A DNA stretch of 64,000 nt from the NCBI RefSeq assembly GCF_921293095.1, contig NC_060251.1, forward strand, positions 88,894,566-88,958,565, given 5' to 3'. Shown piece by piece: positions 1-12,800 of this stretch; the stretch's first letter is position 1, and each line of letters begins with the position of its first letter. The notes beneath the pieces are model-generated. The model worked only from the letters and a program-made list of their open reading frames with translations. It was not told the DNA's origin and did not search any database. The DNA is from Ischnura elegans (taxonomy: Eukaryota; Arthropoda; Insecta; Odonata; Coenagrionidae). The translations under genes and the position numbers were made by a program.

Positions 1-270
1 CTCAGTGGTCTCCTCTAAAATCGCTCTCGTTCAGAAGCTTATTTAGTGATCACAAGATTGTGCACAGATAATAGATTTCACGCTCTTGGAAATATAATTT
101 AAAATTCACATTCGTGTGTTGTACCATTCGATGTCAATCAAATGTCAAAATAGAAACTCAATTTGCTATTTTTAGAAATTTTAGCCCTTACAATTTTTTT
201 TAGACATTCTTTATAAAATGAATAGTATTTTTTAACCTTTTGGACGGAATTAGGTAATGAATATGCATTT

Positions 271-1740
271 GAATTTTTTTAAACAGCATTTAGTGCGTTT
301 ATCACTGGAACGTCCTTAATACCGGCCTGCCTATTTAAATTGCGCTCCAATGACTAATAAAACCATGGACTAGTGAAATACCATGCGCTCCCCTGCAATC
401 GGGAATTTATTTCCTTTGAGACCATTCCACGGTTCCCACCTCCAAACATTCAGATAATCATCCCGTTTTTCATTTGAAGCTCAAACAGTCGCGGTTTTCT
501 TTGTCCCTCTTGCTAAGAAGGCTTCATAGAGATGCGTATTCTAAAATGGCTAGTTAATTGTCCCATATATTTTATGTTAACCTAAAACTCTCACCTTTTA
601 GTCACTCATTAGAATTTCAAGTCGACTCTTGAGCGAGTTGAAAACATACTTAGGCTTCGGTTAAAGTATTAATAGTGCCTGGATATACTAAATTTTCATT
701 TGCAATGCGAATGTCATCTTATAGTCGTTCGTTCTTGAATTTGCTTGTCCTTGTTAAATGGGCGGCATATGATGTAAAATAATTGTCATTTTAGATACTC
801 AGTTTGAAGGTCACGTAACAGAGTGCTATCCTGTTGACGCTCTTTCTTACATTTTTCATCGACTTCGTCATTTTTATAAAAAAAACTTATTTGAAATTTT
901 TATTTCGACGCCTAAACAATTAGCGCTTTTGGTAGAGGAATCACCTATTTTAATAGCGATTTCTGGTTCATACAGCCATTAGCCGATACAAAAAATCGGT
1001 GAACAGCATGTTTAAACATTTTTACTCGTTAAGGGCTCGCAATTTTTTAAAACATTATCAGTATGACTGTATAACCTGTCTGCCTGTACAAAGTTGCACT
1101 GCAATACTAGCTAATGAATCACCATATCGACTGTGTCATTTTTATTTTTAAAAACTTACTTGTAATTTATATTCAGACGCTTAAACAACCAAATTTTTAG
1201 GTACAAGAATCACTCCTTTTGATAGCAATTTTCGGTTCATATAGCAATGAGCCGATACAAAAAATCATTCTTAAACAATTTAACTCGTAAAAGATAAGCG
1301 ATTTTTCATAAATAGAAAAAATATGACCCTATGATCTGCCTGCCTTATTTGCTTTTCCTTGACGATAGAGGAACATAATTTTAATTTGACGCCTAAACAA
1401 GGAGCGCTTTTGCTACAGGAATCACCTATTTTTAATGGTTATTTCCGGTTTATATAGCAATTAGCCAATACAAAAAACAGTGAACGGCATGCTCAATAAT
1501 TTTTACTCGTAAAAGGCAAAGGATTTTTTTAAAACAGCAAAAATACGACCTTAAGACCTGCCTGTCCGCATGAAATTGCGCCCCGATACTAGCTAATAAA
1601 ACACCGTGCGCCCTCCTGCAATCGGGAATTTATTTCCTTTGAGACCATTCCACTCCAACGGCCTTTTGCTCTCACCTAGCCCAAAATTCCTCCTCCCCTC
1701 TTTCATTTAATGCTCACACACGCGCGTTTCCCTTTGAAAA
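271..1740 (+). repeat. Local repeat, four diverged copies
   Basis: Blocks at about 885-1125, 1170-1345 and 1375-1740 share, in order, GACGCCTAAACAA, GGAATCACCTATTTT, TAGCAATTAGCCGATACAAA, TTTTTACTCGTAAAAGG and GACCTGCCTGCC. A fourth, at about 271-530, matches the end of the last one, including GCAATCGGGAATTTATTTCC. No gene lies in 1-1955. Confidence 0.75.
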
Positions 1741-2249
1741 TCCCTCTCGTTAATATATCCCGCCGCCGTGGGTGCTCGCCTTGGCTCGCCTTCGCGGCTG
1801 AGTCCCTGCCGGATTGTACGGGGGTCGTTGGCGCTGATTGGCGGCTGACCTGAATCGCAAATGACCTCATAAATATGAGCGAGATGGAGGAGTGTGCAGC
1901 AGATTCGTTTTTATTATTGTAATTTTTTTTTATTCCGCGGCCTCAGCCGACGGTTGTGCGGTTTAAATTCCCTTTCGCGCACGGCACCAATGAAAATCCA
2001 TTTTGCCAGACATTGTCTGCTCCGTCCCGTTTTAAATCACACTTTTTAGCGGCCGGCTGCCAACCAACGGAGAGTGATGGAACACCTCGTTTGCCACATC
2101 CTCTTTGCTCCCATACGCTTCGTTGGGGGGGAATTTTTCGAGCTCGCTCGTTGCTCATATTTATAGCGACGAAGATGTACGTTTTTATTATATCAATGGA
2201 GTGTTCTTTATTCGAGCCTTTCATTTGAATTTCATCCTGTGGTTTTTAA

Positions 2250-2640
2250 CCCCCTTGTTATTGGGGAATTAGATTGTAAAGCTATACCCTGGGCCGCAAT
2301 CTGCTTTTTGTCGTGGTTTTGTATTATTGAGGATCGATTATGGGAAATTTCCTTCAAAAAGGAGTGAATTGCGAAAAAATGGTGTTTATAATAATCATAT
2401 ATTAGGTTAAACTCCAAGCTGAAGACGGAAAATCATTTTATCACTATTAATCGGGGGCTTGTTGGTGCAATCAGCTTGCGATCGTGGTTTTATATTATTG
2501 AGGATCGATATAGGTGCCTTTTCAAAAATTCTTTCGATAATTATTGAGTTGATTGAGAATTAATATCCTTTATAATAATCATATGGTAAGCCTAATGCCA
2601 AACTGAAGACGAAAAATTATATAATCATTATTTATTGGGA
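2250..2640 (+). repeat. Tandem duplication of about 195 bp
   Basis: Units 2250-2455 and 2456-2640 share TCGTGGTTTTATATTATTGA with GGATCGAT, TTTATAATAATCATAT, and AAACTGAAGACGAAAAAT. They are moderately diverged and non-coding. Confidence 0.7.
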
Positions 2641-2820
2641 GCATGGTAGCGCAATGGGTGCATCGCTGAGCTTATGATAGGAAGATTCTGAGTTCAAATC
2701 CTGAGTGAAGTCTGGCTAGGCGGCCCAGGTAAAGGTATTAAACCCCTATTCTTTGTTCGGTTTGAGCTCTACCCTCTGATATCCCAACCAAACATCGGGT
2801 TGAACTGAAAGAATGACTTT
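2638..2820 (+). mobile_element. tRNA-derived SINE, family 1
   Basis: A tRNA-like head has a GGTAGCGCAATGGGTGCATC A-box region and GAGTTCAAATCC B box, followed by a tail with TGAGCTCTACCCTC and CATCGGGTTGAACTGA. The same tail occurs at 36897-37130. Confidence 0.68.
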
Positions 2821-3712
2821 TAATTCTGGTCCACGGAAACTCAATTTCTTCCGGTAGATTACCTGTAATAAATATAAATAATTTTTGTAAAAATAATAAA
2901 TATTTATTATTATTTTCATGGAAAATGGTTATTAATACTAATCTGGTCACGTTAGAAGGATTATACAGCACTCTTTTCCTCCCGGTTTCATTTTATGGCA
3001 ACTATTACGTTTTATCAATGGAAGAAACGCCCGCATCTCATCGCTCGGCCATGGACACATTATTCCGGGTCTACCTCATTGAAATTTTGGTGGATTTTTT
3101 CCCTGTGTAATTCATGAAGATGATAAGAAAATCTGAAATTCACTTCGTACAATAAGACTGTATTTTTACCGTTTAGGCTATGGATTACCTTAAAAAAATT
3201 AACATTGATATTACCTCTATGTCTCCGGGTGCTATGGTCCTTACCTATGTTCATTGTCTCGGCAGCACCAATTTTTTAGCTTCTCCGTCTAGAAATTTAA
3301 TAGCTAGACGGAAAATAGATTTTAGATAGCATAGTTTTGCCATGTAGCAATGTGATCTATAACCTTATAAGACCTTATAATATAAGGTCTTTTTTTAATT
3401 TCGGAGGTAAATATTATAATATATAAGGCATCATTTTGGTACTAGTGGAAAAGAATGATTATTTGTTATTTCGTTGGATTACCCTATCTATCAAGATTGG
3501 ATGATAGTACTTCAATGTCTCTTGGATGAATTGGAAGCAAAATACTTTTGCTATGTCACCAGAAAATATTTTAGAGTTACGCGAGACTGAGAGATGGGAA
3601 AACAATTCTCGGATGTGGTAGTCGAGGAAACGAGAATTCAAGAAGTGGTTAAAAGATTCATATTAGGGCACTGCTACTAAGCTAAAGAACATCCAAAGTA
3701 CTTGACCTAAAG

Positions 3713-4030
3713 CAGTGACGGATCCAGGATATGGATGAGGGGGGAGGGGCTGAGATTACGATTCTATATAGGGTAAATTGGATACCCAAGGGGGAGGGGC
3801 TATATCCCACCCTAATTCCTCTCTGGATCACTTTCTAACATACCAAAAGCGTGTAAAATAGGCCCTAAGTTTAGAGCTTATTTGTATATCAATTAATTGA
3901 AGTAGGTAAATATGTAGGAAAATATAACGAAATACTTTTGTACAAAGTTGTTACCCCCAAAATTTCGATTTTATCTAGTGTGTGTTTCCATTCAATGGGG
4001 AGGCTAAGCCCCCCTATAGATCCACTACTG
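3713..4030. mobile_element. hAT-type MITE
   Basis: Ends CAGTGACGGATCCAG and, inverted, CAGTAGTGGATCTAT lie between ACCTAAAG (3705-3712) and ACCTACAG (4031-4038), an 8-bp target repeat with one mismatch. No coding content in 318 bp. Confidence 0.85.
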
Positions 4031-4109
4031 ACCTACAGTGAATGGTAATTAACTTCTCAATGAGTAATGGCACTTCAGATATCGCAATAGCAAAGTGATA
4101 CATATAAAT

Positions 4110-4390
4110 ACAAGATGAAATGGACGAAAAGGAAAAGGAACGAGGAAGTGCAAGACATGGAGAGGAATTGAGAACTTTGAGGATACAGAGAAGACATAGG
4201 GTGTTGATGGAACGAGTGCTCAGCGCTAAAGTAATGCTTTAAACCGTAATATAGGTTAAGATGTGAGGTAAAATTGGAGTAGAAGGAAGAGAATAGGAAT
4301 TATGGATAGCATACAATGGTCATCATGCCAGACTGAATGAAGAAATAAGTGTGAGAAGGAGAAAAGGCAGCCTGGTTAGTCATTTTCTCC
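4110..4390 (+). mobile_element. LINE family A tail fragment
   Basis: The plus strand begins MKWTKRKRNEEVQDMERN and continues, with shifts, through RHRVLMERVLSAKVML to GRREENRNYG. Same 3' domain as the copy at 53725-53934. Confidence 0.62.
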
Positions 4391-4504
4391 CTGCTAGCAT
4401 GGATTTGTTGTGATTGTTACTCTTTCGGTAAAGGTAGGTTTATTTGGAACAATTTACTATGTATCCCCCCCGGCCTTATTTCCCAAGTTGGTATCGTATA
4501 TTCA

Positions 4505-4840
4505 ATTTACAATAACGCCAAGCTCCTTTCATTGTATATATCCATAAATTCTACTCTCTTCCTCCCCCTTACCCTTTTGTCTAATATTCTTCCCTCTAAA
4601 ACGTATTTTAATATCCCATCCCCGTTCAGCACTTCCCCCTTCAAAGTACCCCGTCTCGTCCGCACATCATCAGGAAGCTTTCTCTCCTCGCCCATCGAGT
4701 CCGTTATTTCCAGCATTTTGTCGTCCTTCTTCATATCCGTCCACTTCACCATTCACCTTCAACTCCACATCTAAAGCGTTTCCAGTCTGCTATCATCCTC
4801 CTTCTTTAGCACCCACATTTCTCACTCTAAAGCGCTACAC
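4505..4840 (-). mobile_element. LINE family A tail fragment
   Basis: The minus strand has an 81-codon open stretch with VKWTDMKKDDKMLEITDSMG, LPDDVRTRRGTLKGEV and RGRKRVEFMDIYN, corresponding to the family A 3' domain. Orientation is opposite to its two neighbours. Confidence 0.62.
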
Positions 4841-4889
4841 TCTGGTTTAGAGATTATTTGTTAGGCACTTACTTTTACCTTGCCTTGAA

Positions 4890-5375
4890 CTGATAGAGCT
4901 ATACAACAATTTGGGCAGCGCAGTAGAGGAAAACGGATACAGCAGTAGGGACATCAAGGAGAGAAATTCGTTGGCAAAGGAGGCGTTTGTCAAGAGTAAG
5001 GTGCTTATGAGTGGATATTTATGTAAACATTTAGAGAAAAGGCCAAGTGTATAGTCTGATCTGGAGCGTAGCTAGCTGTTTACGGTTTGGAAGCGTGGAC
5101 ATTTCATCGATCATCTTCACTTCGGAAGGAGGACGAGAGAAGATTGGATGTGGGTGAGGAGAGGAATGGAGAAGGCGAAGTGGACTGAGAGGAAGAAGAA
5201 CAACGAAGTGCTGGACATGGTGGGTGAGGAGAGGCAGCTTTTTGATGAGATACGAACGATACAGAAGGTGTGAATGGAGCAAGTATTTAGCGGGGAAGGG
5301 ATATCGAAAAAAATGTTAGAGGGTAGAATATTAGGTAAAGGAGGGAGCGGAAGGAAAAAATGGGATTTTTAGATA
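4890..5375 (+). mobile_element. LINE family A fragment
   Basis: The plus strand starts in the YLGSTFEENRHNSKDIRKR region (here GYSSRDIKERNSLAKEAF) and runs through a decayed YGAEAWT part to MEKAKWTERKKNNEVLDMVG and GRKKWDF. It covers slightly more 5' sequence than the two fragments to its left. Confidence 0.68.
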
Positions 5376-5399
5376 GAGCGAATGGGAGCAGGCCATATA

Positions 5400-6320
5400 T
5401 TTAGAGATAGAGAGTGGCCCATGAAGAAAAGGAAATCGGCCAGATTACTTAAATCGGCAGGATACCTTAATAATATTAATAATAACTTACTTTCAAATAC
5501 CAAAAAACATTTTGTTTCCGCCAGTAAAACTAAGTTCGTGGGGCCGTTAGGAGATAAATTCTCTCCCTCACGACGATTTATTTCTTCTTCTTCCTAGAAA
5601 TTGCTATCCTTCCTCACTGCAGCAACCGGTGAGGTAAGCTCAGGTGAGAAAAATGTAACAGATCGATCGCTAAGCGCAGGGCTCAGAGAGAGGGAAAGAG
5701 AGTCTCAGCGTCCTAAACCCGGCTGCGCTATCCAAGGAGACTACACGAGGGAGTCCACGTTGCAAGGGGAGCCAAATCCTTCCCCATTTTTTTTTTCGAG
5801 ACCCCCTTCGCATGCGATCCGAACTCAATACTTGAGGGAGCAGAAAGGAAGGGAGATCGAGAGAGAAAAAAAGAGGCAAGATAACACCTTTGTCCACGAA
5901 AAAAAAGCCAGCGAGCACGGAGACAATGAGCTTTTTGCTTTTGGAGAGGGGCCCTGACTGTTGCTGCATGCTCTTTCGCCAGCAGAGAGCAGCAGTCACT
6001 CCCGCCTTTCCTTGCGGTCTTTTGCCTCTTGGCGATGGTTTTGGCGGGCGGTGGTTGTGTACTGATGGTCGCTCTGGGGGGTGTAGGAGGAGGGGTTCTG
6101 GGGTAAAGGATACGGGGGTGAAAGTTGGCAGCGAATCCAACCCCGCCTCCCCTGCTCCCCCGCTCCCCGAAACCCTTCCCTTTCATCCGAGTGAAGGCCA
6201 GAGCCGGGAGAAAAGAGCGTGGGAGAAAGGGAAGAAGAAGAGGGAAAGAAAAGATTTGAAGCCTTTTCTTATTGTCCCGGGAAACAGCACATATCGATCC
6301 CATTCAAGACAACCCCCTTC
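5400..6320. other. GC-rich island with overlapping ORFs on both strands
   Basis: Several 118-191-codon ORFs overlap in different frames here. None shows a known domain or consistent codon use, and overlap on both strands is what GC-rich DNA gives by chance. The island could be a promoter or 5' UTR of a gene outside recognition, or a repeat. GAGA-rich and CCCC-rich words dominate. Confidence 0.4.
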
Positions 6321-6339
6321 CCCTCATCATTGCGAGAAT

Positions 6340-7350
6340 CATGGTCTCATTACCATCAAATGCTATCCTGGAGTGAAAACTAGCAATATAGTTATTTTTT
6401 TCAATTCGTTTGTTAGAGCCCTCACTGATAGAGAATTGTTTCGCTAGCCTTATATATTTGAGGATAAATATTAAAGTTTCATGTGCAATATCCCTTGAAA
6501 GTTGTAATAACCGTGGAGTGATGTTCACCTTTCTATTATAATCACACTTACTTCGTGCTAGCAATTCTTTTTTATATTTTTCAATAAGTTTTCTTGAAGC
6601 CGATGCGCCGGAAGGCACCAAGTTCTATGTTTAATATTAATCCCAACCAGCACTACCCTATCCCGTCATTAAGAAATCGATGGTCCATCTTATTGTCAAT
6701 TACAATTCTGGACCTAATTCTAGAAACCTAAATTATTAATGACTCATTTCTTTAGAATCCTCGCTAGTGAAGAGTCGTTGGTCCGACTTTATAATTGGGA
6801 TCATTCGGAAAACATTCACATATTCACGTTTCAGATCCCTCATAATTCAAAAGTGGCTTGAAATTAAAAAAGTGGAATTAAAAAAGTGGAATTTCCTTGA
6901 CCTGGTGGCAACCTATCTTTTCCATAGATATGATAAATCTCATTTTCATCGAAGGCTACCCTTGCCATATAATTTATAGAATGATGCTCTCATCACTGTC
7001 AAAGATAATTCCCCATCCCGGGTAGAGGACCTGAAATTTATGTTACTTATTTCTTCGGTTTTATCTATATTCTTCTCTGTTGATTTGTTATTGCTCCAGC
7101 TTTATCTATCAATCTATTGTAAAAAACAGTAATATTTTCAAGTTTTCTCCCCTTAAACCTAGGGAAATATCCTCGACTTGGCTTTTTACAAGGTGACCCA
7201 AGATATAGATAAATTCTAGATTATTATTCAAGTCTGCCTCATAGAATGATGGTCTCATTACAGTCAAATCAATCCTTGACTGAGGCCTAGGAATCTAAAT
7301 AATATATTTAGTTATTTGTTAAGGCCCTCATTTCTGAAGATTCGTTATCT
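6340..7350 (+). repeat. Degenerate repeat with about 300-bp period
   Basis: Four units start near 6340, 6660, 6977 and 7241 with ATGATGGTCTCATTACAGTC-type sequence, followed by a CCTAGAAACCTAAAT block and then CCTCATTTCTGAAGATTCGTT. Divergence suggests an old array. No gene is supported in 6320-8240. Confidence 0.6.
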
Positions 7351-8242
7351 CCAAGTTAAATATCCTTATTTATTTTTGGGAAAAACAGTAAATTTTCAAT
7401 TACTAGATCGTTCGAAATTTCCTTGGACTTATTTTTCCGATGGGGCACATATCTATTTCACATAAATCAATTCAAAGTATTCAATTCATACCCGAGATGC
7501 AAATTTTCACGGAATATGTTTAATTTCTACAGTTTTGATACAGTTATTTTCATCTTCAGGTCTGAACAGGCGTGGTGGTGATAGGAACTGTAATGAAACC
7601 GTTTACCGCTTACAATCCAAGTTTCCAATTTGGGAACAGATTAATAAAAATTCATTAAAATTATAATCCATATCTGTGACTACTTTTATAGCTTTTTTAT
7701 GTAGATAAATTATTAAAGTATTTTTTCAAGTGAATCGCATGATATGTGTATAAATTATTTGTTAATTATACCTTTTCAAAATTGGTTATCTTCATCACCT
7801 CTGTAGTGTGTATGCGGTTTATATGCGGTGTGTATGCGGTTTGTAGTGTGTATTCGATATTTTTCCCTAAACTCGCTCTCCATCAACAAATGCTCAGTTA
7901 TTCAAATGATAAATATTTGCTACATTGTTAAACTTAGTTTTTCCGGTCAAGTTAAATTTATTTTTAAAGCAATATCAAAATTTTGTGGCGTGTTCCCGTT
8001 TGGGAATGAAAACGTATTTTAAATTTTTTTTCGGGTTTTCTTTCATAATATCTCTTAATTAAATGTAAAATAAATATGATATGCAAAACAATAATTAAAA
8101 TCAGGTGGTGTGTTCTTTCGGTCTTTAAAAGATGAATGATCAAGCTTTTTTGCATCTGAATGGATGACTGACCTGGTGAACAACAAGTGATACGTAATAT
8201 GATTTGATGTTTTCCCGGCGATTAACGCATGTAAACTCTTTT

Positions 8243-8648
8243 CGGCGTTTCCACCGGGTTAATTTTTTCATAATGGAAAACGTTTCAACCTCCGGCTCGA
8301 GGCTCATCCTCAGGGCTAAAGTAATTTTACATCGTGGCTTGAAAAAAATTTCTACTGATAAGAAACCTACATTCTAAATCTGTTCCTTTCGTTAATATAC
8401 CCAACCAGATGTCCATAAAAGCCTTGTCGTCAAATTTTGAGCGTAAATGCTTGATAACATGTACATGACATTCTGTTCCAAAGATTATCAGATGATTCAG
8501 GATTATTACTGGTCGTCCATTCCACATTTCATTTGGGAGTTTTATTTCGATGGAAGACTTCCCAGTGCGATTTAAAAGATGGATGAGCCCCGAATCAGAG
8601 TTTAAAGCATTGGTCATTATGAAAAAATTAACCCGGTGGGAATGCCGA
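8243..8648. repeat. Inverted repeat flanking the Copia fragment
   Basis: A 25-bp perfect inverted repeat beginning CCACCGGGTTAATTTTTTCA occurs at 8251-8275 and, inverted, at 8615-8639; imperfect pairing continues outward for about ten bases. Between the left arm and the fragment, the minus strand carries CTGAGGATGAGCCTCGAGCC followed by GGAGGTTGAAACG, a motif type common at ends of Penelope-like and similar retroelements. Confidence 0.75.
8327..8617 (-). pseudogene. Copia (Ty1-type) integrase C-terminal fragment
   Basis: On the minus strand 96 codons are open: LLNRTGKSSIEIKLPNEMWN, then LIIFGTECHVHVIKHLRSKF and DDKAFMDIWLGILTKGTD. The order NxTGKS, P-E-WNG, L-x-FGTxCxVHV, LRxKFDxKA and a GY-like block is that of the integrase C-terminal region of Copia polyproteins. 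Only this segment remains: no integrase catalytic core, reverse transcriptase or LTR was found. The fragment's start overlaps the right arm of a flanking inverted repeat. Confidence 0.75.
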
Positions 8649-9859
8649 GAAGGGTTGACTCACAAGTGAAACGTACTAACAAAACATAAAAATCTATAAC
8701 TTTTTCCCAATAGAGCATTCCCAAAATAAGAGAAAAATAAATAGGGATAGAGATACTGCTGCGTCGGTAAAAAGAGGATTGGAAACATTTTTTTTTGTTT
8801 TTTTTTTCCAGGAAACAGCTGCCATTTCTTTCATGGAGCTGATAGATATTTATCCTATTCAAGACTATCCCTGTCTCATCCTTGTAAAAATGATACAGTC
8901 CTTATTTTAAAATCACCTATTTTATCCTGAAGCGGAGGCTTGGAATCTGTCTTATTTATCGATTCCATTTAAAGAGATCCCATTCCTGAAGGTATATCTT
9001 ATGACTACTGTATATCTTCGAAGTAGAACGCATAAATGTCATAATATTCTATTCCTAGACTTTCGGAAATTGGTTTAAATGTGACTATTTTGAATATACT
9101 TTATATTTATATTAAACCTGAGCTCTAAAACTTATATCTTACCTTTTCCAAGGAAGTTGTTTTAAAATAAAATATTGATAATGGTAATGAAATTATCACT
9201 TCTAATGAGGAAATTAGCGCCTTTTAAATCATTAATCAGCTATCATTGTCATTGCGTAAATCTCATGGACTCATTAAATCATGGAACTAATTGAAAACTT
9301 GAAGAAATAAACTGGACCATAACTTATTTTCCGAAGGAACTTCCCTAAGTTTCAAAGACTAATGTTTAAGCCCAACAAATACAAAAATCCTTCATTTTTA
9401 ATTTGTGCTTAAAAATACGTTTATAAGTCATTCAGGCAGGCCAGCGGTTGAGTAGCGAATAACGATGGTAAGTTAATCGGAATAACAGTAGGATACAATA
9501 TATAAAGTTCACCAAAAACGCGTTTATTTGGGATCAAATAAAAAAAGTTTTTTTTTCAAACGTCTTTTTCGTTTCTTCCGTGTTTTCCATCTCTTGTCCT
9601 ATAGCACATACAGAGGCTACAAACAAAAATAAAACAGAATAGGTACAAAATACTTTGTGGCATAGTTATGATTTCTTGATTTATCGTCAAGGGATCGTGC
9701 TATTATCAGATTTAGATAAAATACAGAAATAATAATAAGCAAATAAAAGGAGGCGGTGGATAAGTAAAGGTTATTAATAAAAATCGATCACCTTTCATCA
9801 TTAATCATATCATCATTTCAGCAAATGTGAATTACTAAAATGTTTTAATTTTCGATGCA

Positions 9860-12800
9860 TGAGTGAAAACAAATATAAACGAGGAAATTGAATGACGGAT
9901 ATGATTACGAAGCGAAATAAATTTCTTTTTCGAGGAAAATGCATAATTTAAAAAATAAACGAGGAGCATTTTCCCTAATAGAATGTTTTGTTTTTAATTT
10001 AAGGTATCGACCATGAAACCACGATTCACAAATGTATTAAAAGATGAACAAATTAAACTTAATAACTCACGTTTTCTAAATATAAACTAATAAGTTAAAA
10101 AGTACTCTTATACATCAATTCATAACATGCAAATGTTAGGTAACAGTGTGTGGTTTGACTGGACGTAAAATCAGCGAATTATTTATGCTCAGGGTAACAG
10201 AGGAGATGGTCTACTAGAGGGATATAATGGCGACCGTTCGGCTCGCTATCGATCCTAAGCATTACAAATGCTCGTGAAAGGGAATTGGGAGCTGAAATTC
10301 CTTGCTTTCTTCTTGTGGATAACGGAAATTCCCGCTGTAACTCATTCCTACGCGTTCCCTGTTGTGTTCGCTCGACTCTTTCGTCTGCCAACGGCCGCGC
10401 GGAATGCAACAACTTCGCCTATATTAACAGAGATGTAATTGCGGTCTTACCCGTTTGCGCCGTTGCTTTTGATGTTTTTTTTCGAAAATATCATTTCAGC
10501 TCGTAAAGCAAGTGTTTCGTGAATGCTTATTGTCTCGCCTAAAAAGTCTCGTTGCGTGTTTGATGATTTATCAGCACCGCTTTGGAGCTGCCGCAAAGGA
10601 CATCGAGAACGTTTGCACTCAGAAGTGCCTGTCGCGTGAGAATTTTTTCATTTAACCAAGCTGGTTTAAAACACGCACCGTGGCTCGTCTACAAACGATC
10701 TGTACTCATTTGATAATATCGATTCGTTTAGCGGCGATAACGCGACCAGGATGCTTGTCAACATATTTGGTTGCTTATGTTTAAATAGCAAAATACTAGT
10801 TATCATGGAATGTTCCACCTTGTTCTAAAATATCAACTAATATTCCTTTTTGAGGTGGTCTTATTCAGGGTAATGTATCAACTTCGAAGTAGGAAACTAA
10901 GGCTATCTAGTTCGCTTCATACAGTATCTTTATTTCTGAACAAGGTTTCAACAATAGCATGTCATATTCAAGATTCTTATAGTTCATTCTTTCACCCTTC
11001 TAGTGCCACTGAAATTTGGTGCTACTGGCGAAAAGTGCGAACGCAAATTTAAGAATTTTGTAGCACTTAATGGAAAACTCAATATGGAGTTACTATATTA
11101 GATATAAATCTAATATTTTTTTTTAATTTTACTAAAAAGGAATTATTTGTAGGTTATAATGTTTAAATAAATTGTATGAGGAATAAAGAGAGGTCAACAA
11201 TTGGAATATCATTTATTAGGTTAATGTTACAATTCTTCCTAACTTGGTTTGTCTTATACTGCTCCCGAAAAATCCATACTTCTGCTTTTGTTTAATTCAT
11301 TTAACCGAACCAAAATTTCTAGCATGATTACATTCAATTTGATGCTTGTTGAATATGGTGCTTGATAACAAATAGCTAAGCATTTAGTATCTTCCTTTCA
11401 TCCAACAGATAATCCGCACCGTTTGGCGAATCTAGCGTTACAGGTGATACCAATTCAAGCTTATATACCAAGATACACACCAGTATGGAATGGACTTAGT
11501 GAATTCTCACTAATTGTCTCCGTAAAGAAAAGCCAAAAAACGCTCACTTAGAAGAATGACGAAATAATATATGGCGATACCAATCATTTACTCCCGCTTA
11601 TGAATTTTCACGGACAAAAAATAAAAATAAAGGATTCTCGAAAGAATTTTGTACGGTTATTTCTTTGAAATGCACGAAATAAATGAATACTCCTGAGAAC
11701 CTTCAGGAATTCCACAGAATATCCAGAAAGATTTAGGGAAATTCTTAAAAATTTGTTTTTAAATATATCTTAAGGAATTTTCATTGAATTCCTGAAAGTA
11801 TCATTTGAAGGAACGTTGGAGGAATTTTTAATCAGAGAAGGAATCACTATATCACGATGTCTTCGAGATTGCTTTAATTTATTGTAAATGCCATACAAAA
11901 ATACTTCAAGGGAGTTCCTTTCTCGGGGGATTTACCATATATCCCTTTTAATATTGGATTCCAAATTAATAAGGGATGATCTGAGCATTTCTTAGGCATG
12001 AGTTGTCACCCCTTTTCTCATTCTCTTCCAAACCCATTATTTTACCATTTATTTACCGAATATAACCAATAGCTAAGCATTTAGTTTGTTCCTTAAATCC
12101 AATAGAAAACCCGCAAAATTGGTAATTTTAGCGTTACAAGTCATACCAATTAAAGCTAAGGGTGGGATCATCTTAGTCTTTTCGGAAGGATGAATCTTGG
12201 ATTAATACCCTACGGTACTCTTTGAGCCTTGAAACGTTCAAACACATGTACATTTAGCGGTAACATTCTCTTTTGACGAATAGAACATTGAAAAAAATCT
12301 TGAGCATATGTCTATAAAAATCTTTGATAGTATATGTAAAAAAATGGTAAAAAAAACTCGGTAAAACTAATCAAATGACTTTGAATTGTTGAGCTTGGGG
12401 TCTTGAAAATGCGTACACTGCGTTCTTAGGTAGGCATGATGAAAATGATGAGGGAAACTTTACAAAACTTATTAAATGTCTACTTCATATTTTGCTGAAA
12501 GCAGGAGGGAGCTGTTATGAGAAGCCAGGATCCCATGACTATGCCAGTAGTAGTTTGTACTGGGTGAAAGATTGGAGTTTGAAAATCTACCTCTGAAATT
12601 TTTAATGCGTGGAGAACTTCATGTGTGAGTGATTCTTTAATGGAAATGGCGCTAATGCATGAGAGCTATATCTTGCAGTTGTTGTTTGCCGTTACGCCGT
12701 GATCTTTCATTCCGTATGGAACTGGTATTTTCCTGCTATCCTGCAATTTTTCAAAAGTTAGAAAATATCCTGAGAAATACGTAACAAATTTTCCTGAGAA

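Noticed and set aside
5601-6447. Overlapping ORFs of 118-191 codons on both strands
   Set aside because: They overlap in conflicting frames in GC-rich DNA, lack known motifs and have no splice or start context.
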